From Apilactobacillus kunkeei (GTDB taxonomy: Bacteria; Bacillota; Bacilli; Lactobacillales; Lactobacillaceae): a stretch of DNA of 64,000 bases. The stretch lies in assembly GCF_001308195.1 (NCBI RefSeq), contig NZ_JXDF01000018.1, positions 1 through 64,000 of the forward strand, read 5' to 3'. Positions 56,600 to 64,000 of this stretch are shown here, piece by piece (position 1 is the stretch's first letter; each line of letters opens with the position of its first letter). Made by a program: the position numbers and the translations under genes. A model generated the notes under the pieces. The model searched no databases. It saw only the letters and a list, made by a program, of their open reading frames with translations, and had not been told where the DNA came from.

Positions 56600-57916
56600 T
56601 TATAAATCATTTGGACGAGGTGATTGAATGAATCCAACATATTCTTGTTTCATCATTAAACCACGAATTTGTCTAATTGTTTCGATGGCAACACCAACAA
56701 CAATTAGTAAACTAGTACCACCTAAACCGATGGATTCGTCTAAGCTCCAAACGTTTTGTGCAATTAAAGGAATTAAAGCAACAATTCCTAGGAATAGGGC
56801 TCCAACTACGCTAAGTCTCATTAAGACTTTTGATACGTAAGTTTGAGTTCCATTTCCTGGCCAAACACCTGGAATATAGCTTCCTTGTTTTTGCAAGTTT
56901 TCTGAAAGTTTTTCAGGGTTAACTTGAACAAAAGCGTAAAAGAATGTAAAGACAACAATTAATACAGTGTATAAGGTAGCACCTGAAAGAGTTTGCATAT
57001 TAAATACGTTACTCAATACTTGGTACCAACCATCACCAGAATGTTTACCTGCAAAGAAAAGCAAGATTGCTTGTGGTGTTGAGATAAACGAACTGGCGAA
57101 GATAACAGGGATAACACCGGCAACGTTAACCTTTAAAGGTAGGTAACTATTGTCACCCGCGCCTGTTTCTCTTCTAGTATATTGAATTGGAATCCTACGT
57201 TCAGCTTGTTGGAACCAGGTAACAAAAGTAACAATTATTAGAATTACAACGAATAGCGCAGCTAAGAATAAGATAGAAGGCCATAATTGTGAAGAAGTAT
57301 CTCCAACGATGTATTCCTTATATAATTGTTGAACTCCTGTAGGAATTCTTGCGATAATACCGGCGAAGATGATCATTGAAACACCTTGACCGATACCACG
57401 ATCAGTAATCATGTCACCCATCCAAGTTGTTAACATTGAACCACCGGTTAAAATTAAACCGATACTCAAATAAGTAGCAGGACCAGGATTTTGAACAAGG
57501 TTCAAACTGCTTAAAGTGTTAAATCCGGCTGTAATTCCAATAGACTGCACGAAAGCAAGAAATACTGTAAGTATTCTGGTAACTTGGTTCAACTTACGTC
57601 TACCCACGTCACCTTGTTTGCTCCATTCAACAAAACGAGGAACGATGTCCATTTGTAATAGTTGAACGATGATTTGCGCAGTAATATATGGTGAAACACC
57701 CATAGCAAATAGTGAATAGTTAGTTAATCCACCACCACTAAAGGTGTTTAAAATGCTAACCAAGCCAGATGAAGCAACGCTTTGGAGTGCTTTAGCATTT
57801 ATACCAGGAACTGTAATATAAGCACCTAATCTAAAAACAATCAATACTCCCAAAGTAAACATGATTTTATTTCTAATATCTTTTACCTTAAAAGCGTTTT
57901 TCAAGGCTGATAGCAT
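56600..57916 (-). CDS. secY: Preprotein translocase subunit SecY
   Basis: 438 residues, ten membrane segments. The start MLSALKNAFKVKDIRNKI and the GIGQGVSMIIFAGI segment are typical. It forms the protein-export channel with SecE. It begins directly after rplO (one-base gap) with GATCACCT-type ribosome context in the rplO end. Confidence 0.97.
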   Translation of the reverse strand: MLSALKNAFKVKDIRNKIMFTLGVLIVFRLGAYITVPGINAKALQSVASSGLVSILNTFSGGGLTNYSLFAMGVSPYITAQIIVQLLQMDIVPRFVEWSKQGDVGRRKLNQVTRILTVFLAFVQSIGITAGFNTLSSLNLVQNPGPATYLSIGLILTGGSMLTTWMGDMITDRGIGQGVSMIIFAGIIARIPTGVQQLYKEYIVGDTSSQLWPSILFLAALFVVILIIVTFVTWFQQAERRIPIQYTRRETGAGDNSYLPLKVNVAGVIPVIFASSFISTPQAILLFFAGKHSGDGWYQVLSNVFNMQTLSGATLYTVLIVVFTFFYAFVQVNPEKLSENLQKQGSYIPGVWPGNGTQTYVSKVLMRLSVVGALFLGIVALIPLIAQNVWSLDESIGLGGTSLLIVVGVAIETIRQIRGLMMKQEYVGFIQSPRPNDL

Positions 57917-58348
57917 TTAGATCACCTCGATCTTACCGCCAGCATTTTCGATGGCTGATTTAGCAGCATCAGAAAATTTGTTAGCCTTAACAGTTAGCTT
58001 CTTGTTAAGTTCACCGTTACCTAGAATCTTAATTCCATCCTTGGCACTCTTAACGATACCAGCTTCCATTAAAGTTTCTGGTGTAACTTCAACACCGTCG
58101 TCAAATTGATCTAAAGTAGATAAGTTAACGATAGCGTATTCCTTACGGTTAATGTTAGTGAAACCACGCTTAGGAATTCTACGGTAGAAAGGCATTTGGC
58201 CCCCTTCGAATCCAACACGTGTCTTACTACGAGCCTTTTGACCCTTTTGTCCACGACCAGAAGTCTTACCTTTACTTCCTAATCCACGACCTAGACGTTG
58301 TCTTGATGAACGTGAACCTTCGGCAGCTTTTAATTCATGTAATTTCAT
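57917..58348 (-). CDS. rplO: 50S ribosomal protein L15
   Basis: 143 residues with the glycine/arginine-rich N-terminus ([20 protein letters not shown]) and the globular end ...[15 protein letters not shown]. Late-assembly protein of the 50S. Follows rpmD by 25 bases. Confidence 0.97.
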   Translation of the reverse strand: MKLHELKAAEGSRSSRQRLGRGLGSKGKTSGRGQKGQKARSKTRVGFEGGQMPFYRRIPKRGFTNINRKEYAIVNLSTLDQFDDGVEVTPETLMEAGIVKSAKDGIKILGNGELNKKLTVKANKFSDAAKSAIENAGGKIEVI

Positions 58349-58373
58349 TTGAAGTGCACCTCCTTGTTATTTA

Positions 58374-58556
58374 TTACTTAACTTGTTCAACTTTAACTAA
58401 GTGTGCGATATGGAACAATGCTCCACGAGTTGCTTCGTTGTCAGGTTTAACAACAGTACTGTTAATACGACCTAAACCTAGCGCCTTAACAATTTTACGT
58501 TGTTTGGGGAGACGGTGTTCTGCACTGTGAGTTAAAGTAATCTTTAATTGAGCCAT
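58374..58556 (-). CDS. rpmD: 50S ribosomal protein L30
   Basis: 60 residues, a single ferredoxin-like fold: [20 protein letters not shown] and [20 protein letters not shown]. The usual length. 14 bases after rpsE. Confidence 0.96.
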   Translation of the reverse strand: MAQLKITLTHSAEHRLPKQRKIVKALGLGRINSTVVKPDNEATRGALFHIAHLVKVEQVK

Positions 58557-58570
58557 CTTCTAACCCCTCC

Positions 58571-59074
58571 TTATTCTGCTAAATGTTGAGCAGAAACGCC
58601 ACGTAAAGTAGCAACTTTTTCTGCACTCTTCAATGCTTTTAGTCCTTCAAAAGTAGCACGAATAGCATTGATTGGAGTATCTGAACCTAAACGCTTACTT
58701 GTAACATCGTCAATACCAGCTAATTCCATAACTGAACGAACGGCACCACCAGCGGCAACACCAGAACCTTCTTCAGCAGGTTTTAACATGATCTTACCAC
58801 CACCATAAGTACCGATAATTTCATGAGGAATAGTAGTACCAACCTTAGGAACACTAATTAAGTTCTTACGACCATCTTCAACAGCCTTACGGATAGCATC
58901 TGGAACTTCTTGAGCTTTACCAGTACCGAATCCGACGTGACCATTTCTATCACCAACAACAACTAAAGCAGCAAAACGTAGACGACGTCCACCTTTAACA
59001 ACCTTAGTAATACGGTTGATTGATACGACAGTATCTTCAAGTTCTAATTTATTTGGATCAATAAATTCAGCCAT
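58571..59074 (-). CDS. rpsE: 30S ribosomal protein S5
   Basis: 167 residues: double-stranded RNA-binding N-terminal domain ([19 protein letters not shown]) and the C-terminal domain with [19 protein letters not shown]. Affects decoding fidelity. Follows rplR by 20 bases. Confidence 0.97.
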   Translation of the reverse strand: MAEFIDPNKLELEDTVVSINRITKVVKGGRRLRFAALVVVGDRNGHVGFGTGKAQEVPDAIRKAVEDGRKNLISVPKVGTTIPHEIIGTYGGGKIMLKPAEEGSGVAAGGAVRSVMELAGIDDVTSKRLGSDTPINAIRATFEGLKALKSAEKVATLRGVSAQHLAE

Positions 59075-59094
59075 TGCGGTTATTCCTCCTTTTA

Positions 59095-59451
59095 TTAAAA
59101 TTCTAGTCCGTTTTCACGTGCAGCTTCAGCAAGAGCTTGTACACGTCCATGGTATAAGTAACCACCACGGTCGAAAACAACATTTTTAACATTTTTTTCA
59201 ACGGCACGTTTGGCAACTAAAGCACCAACATATGATGCTTGTTCAGTCTTGTTTGAACCGTTAACTTCTTTGTCTAGAGTTGAGGCACTAGCAAGCGTAA
59301 CACCCGCTACGTCATCAATAACTTGAGCGTAGATGTTTTTGTTAGAACGGTAAACGTTCAAACGTGGGCACACAGCAGTACCAGAGATTTTGTTACGGAC
59401 ACGCAAGTGACGACGTTGACGTGTCTTGTTTTTATCTGGTTTATTAATCAA
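59095..59451 (-). CDS. rplR: 50S ribosomal protein L18
   Basis: 118 residues from a TTG at 59451 ([19 protein letters not shown]), 5 or so bases after AGAGGTGA; the GTG at 59460 falls on that site. Binds 5S rRNA. Ends [11 protein letters not shown] as usual. Confidence 0.94.
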   Translation of the reverse strand: MINKPDKNKTRQRRHLRVRNKISGTAVCPRLNVYRSNKNIYAQVIDDVAGVTLASASTLDKEVNGSNKTEQASYVGALVAKRAVEKNVKNVVFDRGGYLYHGRVQALAEAARENGLEF

Positions 59452-59505
59452 AATAGTCACCTCTTAAATATTAATTAAAATAGTTAAGCAATGAGATCTA
59501 ACTCA

Positions 59506-60045
59506 TTACTTACCTGTCTTACCTTCCTTACGACGTACAACTTCGTTTTCGTAACGAATACCTTTACCCTTGTAAGGTTCAGGTGAACGAACAGCACGAA
59601 CACGAGCTGCAAAGTCACCAACGTGTTCTTTGTTGATACCGCTGATAGTAATAGTTAAACTATCTGGAGTTTCAACCTTAAGATCATCATTGATTTGCAT
59701 TTCAACAGGGTTGGAGTAACCAACGTTTAATTCTAGGACAGAACCTTTAGCTTGAGCACGGTAACCAACACCGACTAGCTTAAGTGTCTTAGTAAAACCA
59801 TTTGATACACCTTCAACCATGTTGTTTAAGTTAGCACGCATAGTACCGTGCATTGCACGGGTCTTGTTATCGTATCTAACTGCTGGTTCAAAAGTTACAA
59901 CGTTATCATTAACGTTCATCTTGATAATTGGTGAGAATTCACGAGTTAGTGAACCCTTAGCACCTTTAACAGTTACGTTGTTACCTTCAGTTGATAATTC
60001 AACACCTTCAGGTAAAACAATCTTTCTGTAACCAATACGACTCAT
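59506..60045 (-). CDS. rplF: 50S ribosomal protein L6
   Basis: 179 residues from the ATG at 60045 after GGAGGTG; an upstream in-frame start lies before that site. Two L6 repeats; ends [24 protein letters not shown]. Near the GTPase-associated centre. Confidence 0.96.
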   Translation of the reverse strand: MSRIGYRKIVLPEGVELSTEGNNVTVKGAKGSLTREFSPIIKMNVNDNVVTFEPAVRYDNKTRAMHGTMRANLNNMVEGVSNGFTKTLKLVGVGYRAQAKGSVLELNVGYSNPVEMQINDDLKVETPDSLTITISGINKEHVGDFAARVRAVRSPEPYKGKGIRYENEVVRRKEGKTGK

Positions 60046-60076
60046 TTCATTACACCTCCAATTCAAGCAAAAAGTA

Positions 60077-60475
60077 TTACCAAATGTAAGCTAATACTTC
60101 TCCACCAATTTTTTTAGCACGAGCTTCTTTATCAGTGATAACACCTTCAGAAGTTGAGATAATTGCAATACCTAAACCATTTAATACCTTAGGAATTGAA
60201 TCAGATTTTACGTATGAACGTAGACCTGGTTTTGAAATACGCTTCAAACCAGTGATAACACGTTCATTGTTCTTACCATATTTTAGGAATACGCGGATAA
60301 CGCCTTGTTTGTCGTCTTCAACGTATTCAACATCGCGGACGAAACCTTCACGTTTTAAGATTTCAGCAATGTTGTTTTTGATTTTTGAAGCTGGAACTTC
60401 AACTGAATCGTGACGAGCCATGTTGGCGTTACGAATTCTAGTTAATAAGTCAGCGATTGGATCTGTCATGGACAT
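60077..60475 (-). CDS. rpsH: 30S ribosomal protein S8
   Basis: 132 residues: [21 protein letters not shown] and the [26 protein letters not shown] end. S8 binds 16S rRNA helix 21 and, in E. coli, represses spc-operon translation. Ribosome site TAGGAGGT. Confidence 0.97.
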   Translation of the reverse strand: MSMTDPIADLLTRIRNANMARHDSVEVPASKIKNNIAEILKREGFVRDVEYVEDDKQGVIRVFLKYGKNNERVITGLKRISKPGLRSYVKSDSIPKVLNGLGIAIISTSEGVITDKEARAKKIGGEVLAYIW

Positions 60476-60508
60476 TAACGTAGACCTCCTATCTAATTAT
60501 AGTTAATT

Positions 60509-60694
60509 TTACCAACTTGCCTTCTTCATACCAGGGATTTGGCCTTTGTGCGCAAGATCTCTGATGCATAGACGGCATAAATGAAACTTCTTGTAAACTG
60601 AATGAGGTCTACCACAGCGTTCGCAACGAGTGTAATTTCTTGTTGAGAATTTAGCAGGACGTTCACTTTTTACAACTAATGCTTTTCTAGCCAT
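60509..60694 (-). CDS. rpsN: 30S ribosomal protein S14, zinc-binding type Z
   Basis: 61 residues with the zinc motif [20 protein letters not shown], so it is the short zinc-binding form that most Firmicutes keep in the spc operon. No zinc-free paralogue is in this window. Between rplE and rpsH. Confidence 0.97.
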   Translation of the reverse strand: MARKALVVKSERPAKFSTRNYTRCERCGRPHSVYKKFHLCRLCIRDLAHKGQIPGMKKASW

Positions 60695-60712
60695 ATTATT
60701 TATACCCTCCTA

Positions 60713-61255
60713 TTATTTTGCAAATGGCATACCGAATTGAGTTAACAATTCTTTGGATTCTTCGTCAGTGTTAGCAGTTGTAACAATAACGATGTCTAAT
60801 CCACGTACACGGTTAACGTTATCGTAGTTAATTTCTGGGAAAATTAATTGTTCACGAATACCTAGAGTGTAGTTACCACGACCGTCAAATGAACGGTTGT
60901 TAACACCATGGAAATCACGAACACGTGGTAATGAAACGTTAACTAACTTGTCTAAGAAGTCATACATACGTTCACCACGTAGAGTAACTTTGGCACCAAT
61001 TGACATACCTTCACGTAAACGGAAGCCGGCGATTGATTTCTTAGCCTTAGTTACTAGAGGTTTTTGACCAGAAATTAGAGTTAATTCTGAAACAGCTTCG
61101 TCTAAGTTCTTAGCGTTAGTAACAGCGTCACCAACACCCATGTTTAGAACGATCTTTTCAATTTTTGGAGCTTGCATAACTGAAGAGTAGTTAAACTTTT
61201 CAACTAATGCTTTTGTAATTTCATTTTTGTACTTTTCTTGTAAACGGTTTGACAT
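60713..61255 (-). CDS. rplE: 50S ribosomal protein L5
   Basis: 180 residues from the ATG at 61255 after AAGGAGG; an ATG 21 bases upstream precedes that site. Start [19 protein letters not shown], core [22 protein letters not shown]. Binds 5S rRNA. Confidence 0.97.
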   Translation of the reverse strand: MSNRLQEKYKNEITKALVEKFNYSSVMQAPKIEKIVLNMGVGDAVTNAKNLDEAVSELTLISGQKPLVTKAKKSIAGFRLREGMSIGAKVTLRGERMYDFLDKLVNVSLPRVRDFHGVNNRSFDGRGNYTLGIREQLIFPEINYDNVNRVRGLDIVIVTTANTDEESKELLTQFGMPFAK

Positions 61256-61283
61256 GGAAAGGTATCCTCCTTTCAATTAAATT

Positions 61284-61592
61284 TTAATCGATTGATTTGT
61301 TTGATTTTTTAGAAATACGAACTTTCTTACCATTTTCAATTTTGAATCCAACCTTAGTTGGTTCGTTAGTTGATGGGTCAATTAACATAACGTTTGAAAC
61401 ATGAATAGGAGCTTCAACTTCATTAATGCCACCTTGTGGGTTAGCTTGTGAAGCTTTTTGATGTTTCTTAACAATGTTAATGCCTTCAACGATTACGCGA
61501 TCTTTTGAAGCGATAGTCTTGGTAACAGTACCTTCTTTACCTTTATCCTTACCACTAATAACGCGAACTTTGTCACCGGTTTTAATAAACAT
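61284..61592 (-). CDS. rplX: 50S ribosomal protein L24
   Basis: 102 residues with the KOW motif [20 protein letters not shown] at the N-terminus. Assembly-initiating protein of the 50S subunit. Confidence 0.97.
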   Translation of the reverse strand: MFIKTGDKVRVISGKDKGKEGTVTKTIASKDRVIVEGINIVKKHQKASQANPQGGINEVEAPIHVSNVMLIDPSTNEPTKVGFKIENGKKVRISKKSNKSID

Positions 61593-61624
61593 TTCTTGGC
61601 ACCTCCTTGGTTGACATTGATTAA

Positions 61625-61993
61625 TTAAAGTACTTCAGGGGCTAGAGAAACGATCTTCATGAATTCGTTGTCACGTAGTTCACGCGCAACTGGTCCGAAA
61701 ATACGAGTTCCCTTTGGACTTTTATCATCTTGAACAAGTACGGCAGCATTTTCATCGAAACGGATGTATGAACCATCTGCACGACGTGATACTGACTTAG
61801 TTCTTACGATTACAGCCTTAACAACGTCACCCTTTTTGACAACGCCACCTGGTGTTGCTTGTTTAACAGTAGCAACAATGATATCACCGATACCTGCATA
61901 TCTTCTGCTTGATCCACCTAAAACTTTAATAGTTAAAAGTTCACGAGCACCTGAGTTATCAGCAACTTTCAAACGACTTTCTTGTTGAATCAT
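61625..61993 (-). CDS. rplN: 50S ribosomal protein L14
   Basis: 122 residues: [19 protein letters not shown] and [25 protein letters not shown]. Full length. Starts the spc half after rpsQ. Confidence 0.97.
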   Translation of the reverse strand: MIQQESRLKVADNSGARELLTIKVLGGSSRRYAGIGDIIVATVKQATPGGVVKKGDVVKAVIVRTKSVSRRADGSYIRFDENAAVLVQDDKSPKGTRIFGPVARELRDNEFMKIVSLAPEVL

Positions 61994-62045
61994 TAGCTAA
62001 TACCCTCCTTCCGGTATTTACTCAGAATACGATAAAATTCTTATG

Positions 62046-62306
62046 TTAGATAATAACAGCTTTTTCAACGATATTAACTAGACGGAAATTCTTAGTAGCT
62101 GATAGCTTACGTGTTTCCATAATTTCTACAACATCGCCCATTTTAGCTTCATTGTTTTCATCATGAGCCTTGTACTTCTTTGAGTACTTAACACGTTTTC
62201 CGTAAGTAGGATGTGTTTTGTAAGTTTCAACAACAACAGTGATGGTTTTGTCCATCTTGTCTGAAACAACACGGCCTCTGTAGACCTTACGCATATTACG
62301 TTCCAT
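62046..62306 (-). CDS. rpsQ: 30S ribosomal protein S17
   Basis: 86 residues, OB fold with [22 protein letters not shown] and [21 protein letters not shown]. Ribosome site AGGAGGT precedes the ATG. Primary 16S rRNA binder. Confidence 0.96.
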   Translation of the reverse strand: MERNMRKVYRGRVVSDKMDKTITVVVETYKTHPTYGKRVKYSKKYKAHDENNEAKMGDVVEIMETRKLSATKNFRLVNIVEKAVII

Positions 62307-62330
62307 ATTACATTGACCTCCTATCGTATT

Positions 62331-62525
62331 CTATTTGTTTAGTTCTTGTTGACGCAAAGCAGTTTTGATACGTGCAATGTTCTTACGAACTTGCTTCAAT
62401 CTTGCAGTGTTTTCCAATTGACCAGTAGCTAATTGAAAACGAAGGTTGAATAGTTCTTCTTTATAGCTTTGTTCTTTTTCATGCATTTGAGCAGTGGTTA
62501 GTTCATTAATTTCTTTAGCCTTCAT
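62331..62525 (-). CDS. rpmC: 50S ribosomal protein L29
   Basis: 64 residues from the ATG at 62525 ([18 protein letters not shown]), which overlaps the rplP end by 11 bases; an in-frame ATG 12 bases upstream lies within rplP. Helical protein at the tunnel exit. Confidence 0.95.
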   Translation of the reverse strand: MKAKEINELTTAQMHEKEQSYKEELFNLRFQLATGQLENTARLKQVRKNIARIKTALRQQELNK

Positions 62526-62949
62526 TTGATTCGCCACCTACTTCCTCACGTTTAATAATCTTTGTTCGAACAGGAAGTTTAGCTGAAGCTAAACGTAAAG
62601 CTTCTAGAGCAACTTCTTCAGAAACTCCACCAACTTCGAATAGGACTTTTCCACGTTTAACTGGAGCAACCCATCCTGCTGGAGAACCTTTACCATTACC
62701 CATACGAACCCCTACACCTTTTTCAGTGTATGACTTGTGAGGGAAAATCTTAATCCAAACTTTCCCACCACGCTTCATATGTCTTGTCATAGCAATACGA
62801 CAAGCTTCGATTTGACGGTTAGTGATCCAATGTGAATCGATTGATTGTAAACCAAATTCACCGAATGAAACAGTGTTTCCACCCTTTGAATGACCACGTA
62901 ACTTACCACGGTGTTCACGACGGAACTTAACACGTTTTGGTACTAGCAT
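62515..62949 (-). CDS. rplP: 50S ribosomal protein L16
   Basis: 144 residues: [19 protein letters not shown] and [21 protein letters not shown]. Contacts A-site tRNA. Starts 2 bases after the rpsC stop. Overlaps rpmC. Confidence 0.97.
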   Translation of the reverse strand: MLVPKRVKFRREHRGKLRGHSKGGNTVSFGEFGLQSIDSHWITNRQIEACRIAMTRHMKRGGKVWIKIFPHKSYTEKGVGVRMGNGKGSPAGWVAPVKRGKVLFEVGGVSEEVALEALRLASAKLPVRTKIIKREEVGGESNEG

Positions 62950-62951
62950 GT

Positions 62952-63623
62952 TTATTTCCCTCCTTTATCGTTTTCTTGAGCATCGTTAACTGCTTGTGGT
63001 AAAACTTCACCACGGTAGATCCAAGTTTTTACACCAATTGATCCGTAAGTAGTGTGAGCTTCTTCCCAAGCGTAGTCGATGTCTGCTCTTAGTGTATGCA
63101 ATGGAACAGTTCCTTCAGCGTATGCTTCCACACGTGACATATCTGCACCATTTAGACGACCAGCAACTTGAGTTTTGATACCCTTAGCACCGGCACGACG
63201 AGAGCGTTGCATTGATTGACGCATTGCACGACGGAATGCTACACGGCCTTCCAATTGACGAGCAATGTTTTCACCAACAAGTTTTGCATCTAAATCAGGT
63301 TTCTTGATTTCGATGATGTTGATGTGAACTCTCTTACCTGTTAAATTGTTTAATTCTTTACGAAGATTTTCGACTTCTGATCCGCCTTTACCGATAACCA
63401 TACCTGGTTTAGCAGTGTGAATTGAAACGTTAACACGCTTTGCAGCACGTTCGATAACAACTCTTGATACGGAAGCGTCAGCGAGTCTCTTACTAATGTA
63501 TTCACGGATTTTTAGGTCTTCGTTAAGATCGTTAGCAAAGTCAGCTTTTTCAGCGTACCATTTTGCGTCCCAATCGCGAATAACTCCGACACGTAATCCA
63601 GTAGGATTTACTTTTTGACCCAC
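62952..63623 (-). CDS. rpsC: 30S ribosomal protein S3
   Basis: 223 residues: [22 protein letters not shown] domain with [17 protein letters not shown], and [21 protein letters not shown]. Part of the mRNA entry helicase site. Follows rplV by 12 bases. Confidence 0.97.
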   Translation of the reverse strand: MGQKVNPTGLRVGVIRDWDAKWYAEKADFANDLNEDLKIREYISKRLADASVSRVVIERAAKRVNVSIHTAKPGMVIGKGGSEVENLRKELNNLTGKRVHINIIEIKKPDLDAKLVGENIARQLEGRVAFRRAMRQSMQRSRRAGAKGIKTQVAGRLNGADMSRVEAYAEGTVPLHTLRADIDYAWEEAHTTYGSIGVKTWIYRGEVLPQAVNDAQENDKGGK

Positions 63624-63635
63624 GGCTAATCCCTC

Positions 63636-63983
63636 CTATTTTTCTGATACTACAACTGTGATATGACTAGTACGTTTGTTGATTGGAGAAGCAGAACCTT
63701 TTGCTCTTGGACGGAAACGTTTTAAAGTTGGTCCTTCGTTAACAAAAACTTCGCTTACTACCAAGTCTTCACGATCTAAATCAAAATTATTTTCTGCATT
63801 TGCTACAGCTGACATTAAAACTTTTGAAACAACTGGTGAAGCTCCTCTTGGAGTGAACTTCAAGATTGCAGCTGCTTCTGAAACGCTTTTACCTCTAATA
63901 AGATCAACTACAAGGCGGACCTTACGTGCGGCAATGCGAACAGTTCTAGCAGTAGCTTTTGCTGATGTAACTTGTTCAGCCAT
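63636..63983 (-). CDS. rplV: 50S ribosomal protein L22
   Basis: 115 residues with the long beta-hairpin ([25 protein letters not shown]) that lines the exit tunnel and is the macrolide-resistance site. Its ribosome site (AAGGAGG) lies at 63987-63995. The next upstream gene (rpsS expected) is outside the window. Confidence 0.97.
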   Translation of the reverse strand: MAEQVTSAKATARTVRIAARKVRLVVDLIRGKSVSEAAAILKFTPRGASPVVSKVLMSAVANAENNFDLDREDLVVSEVFVNEGPTLKRFRPRAKGSASPINKRTSHITVVVSEK

Positions 63984-64000
63984 TTGTTATCCTCCTTGCT

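Overview
This is a low-GC Firmicutes chromosome segment, almost certainly Lactobacillaceae. The evidence is the ribosomal-protein order, an EcfA1-EcfA2-EcfT-TruA-L13-S9 block directly after L17, a LigA-CamS-GatCAB block, an RlmCD-type methyltransferase, and an LTA/glycolipid locus of lactic-acid-bacterial type. A lone HPr gene without enzyme I, two gluconate genes and a GRP-type sugar carrier point to a heterofermentative, PTS-poor lactobacillus (for example the Apilactobacillus/Fructilactobacillus side). That genus-level guess is inference.

Layout. 1-390: promoter and leader region of an rRNA operon that runs leftward out of the window, with three evenly spaced sigma-A promoters and a boxA. 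431-5767: four-gene leftward lipoteichoic-acid operon (lafA, lafB, an UPF0104 membrane protein, ltaS). 6007-6545: ptsH and a 67-residue small gene that lacks a standard start codon. 6753-10070: clpE under a CtsR box, then an unusual MucBP-like protein. 10083-18292: prfC, tagD, an AI-2E-family permease, recX, flavodoxin, YihY, wecB, and a GT2-GtrA pair. 18345-20871: a gluconate permease with two cre-like operators, and a GRP sugar carrier.

20920-27639 is a leftward phosphate-uptake locus: two pstS genes, each behind its own Pho-type promoter, then pstC, pstA, two pstB genes, phoU and a response regulator with a degenerate receiver. A tRNA-Arg(CCU) precedes it. 27899-35005 carries a DEAD-box helicase, a GH25-like protein missing its catalytic residues, gluconokinase, an APC amino-acid permease, a class-I glutamine amidotransferase and a solitary Mrr-type restriction enzyme. 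35125-46241 is a housekeeping block: rlmCD, diacylglycerol kinase, gatB-gatA-gatC, camS lipoprotein, ligA, pcrA. 46348-48603: xpt, a GH73-type glucosaminidase, a DUF2187 protein and an ECF S-component. 48739-63983: rpsI-rplM, truA, ecfT-A2-A1, then the alpha/spc/S10 ribosomal-protein clusters, all leftward and leaving the window at the right edge.

Most of the window is core genome. I saw no prophage, insertion sequence, CRISPR array or toxin-antitoxin pair. The most unusual items are: the matched Pho-box architecture of the two pstS promoters together with a pseudo-receiver regulator and no kinase; the ATT-start small gene beside clpE; the catalytically dead GH25-like membrane protein; the signal-less MucBP-like protein; and two elaborate structured elements ending in T-tracts, after ptsH and after rplQ.
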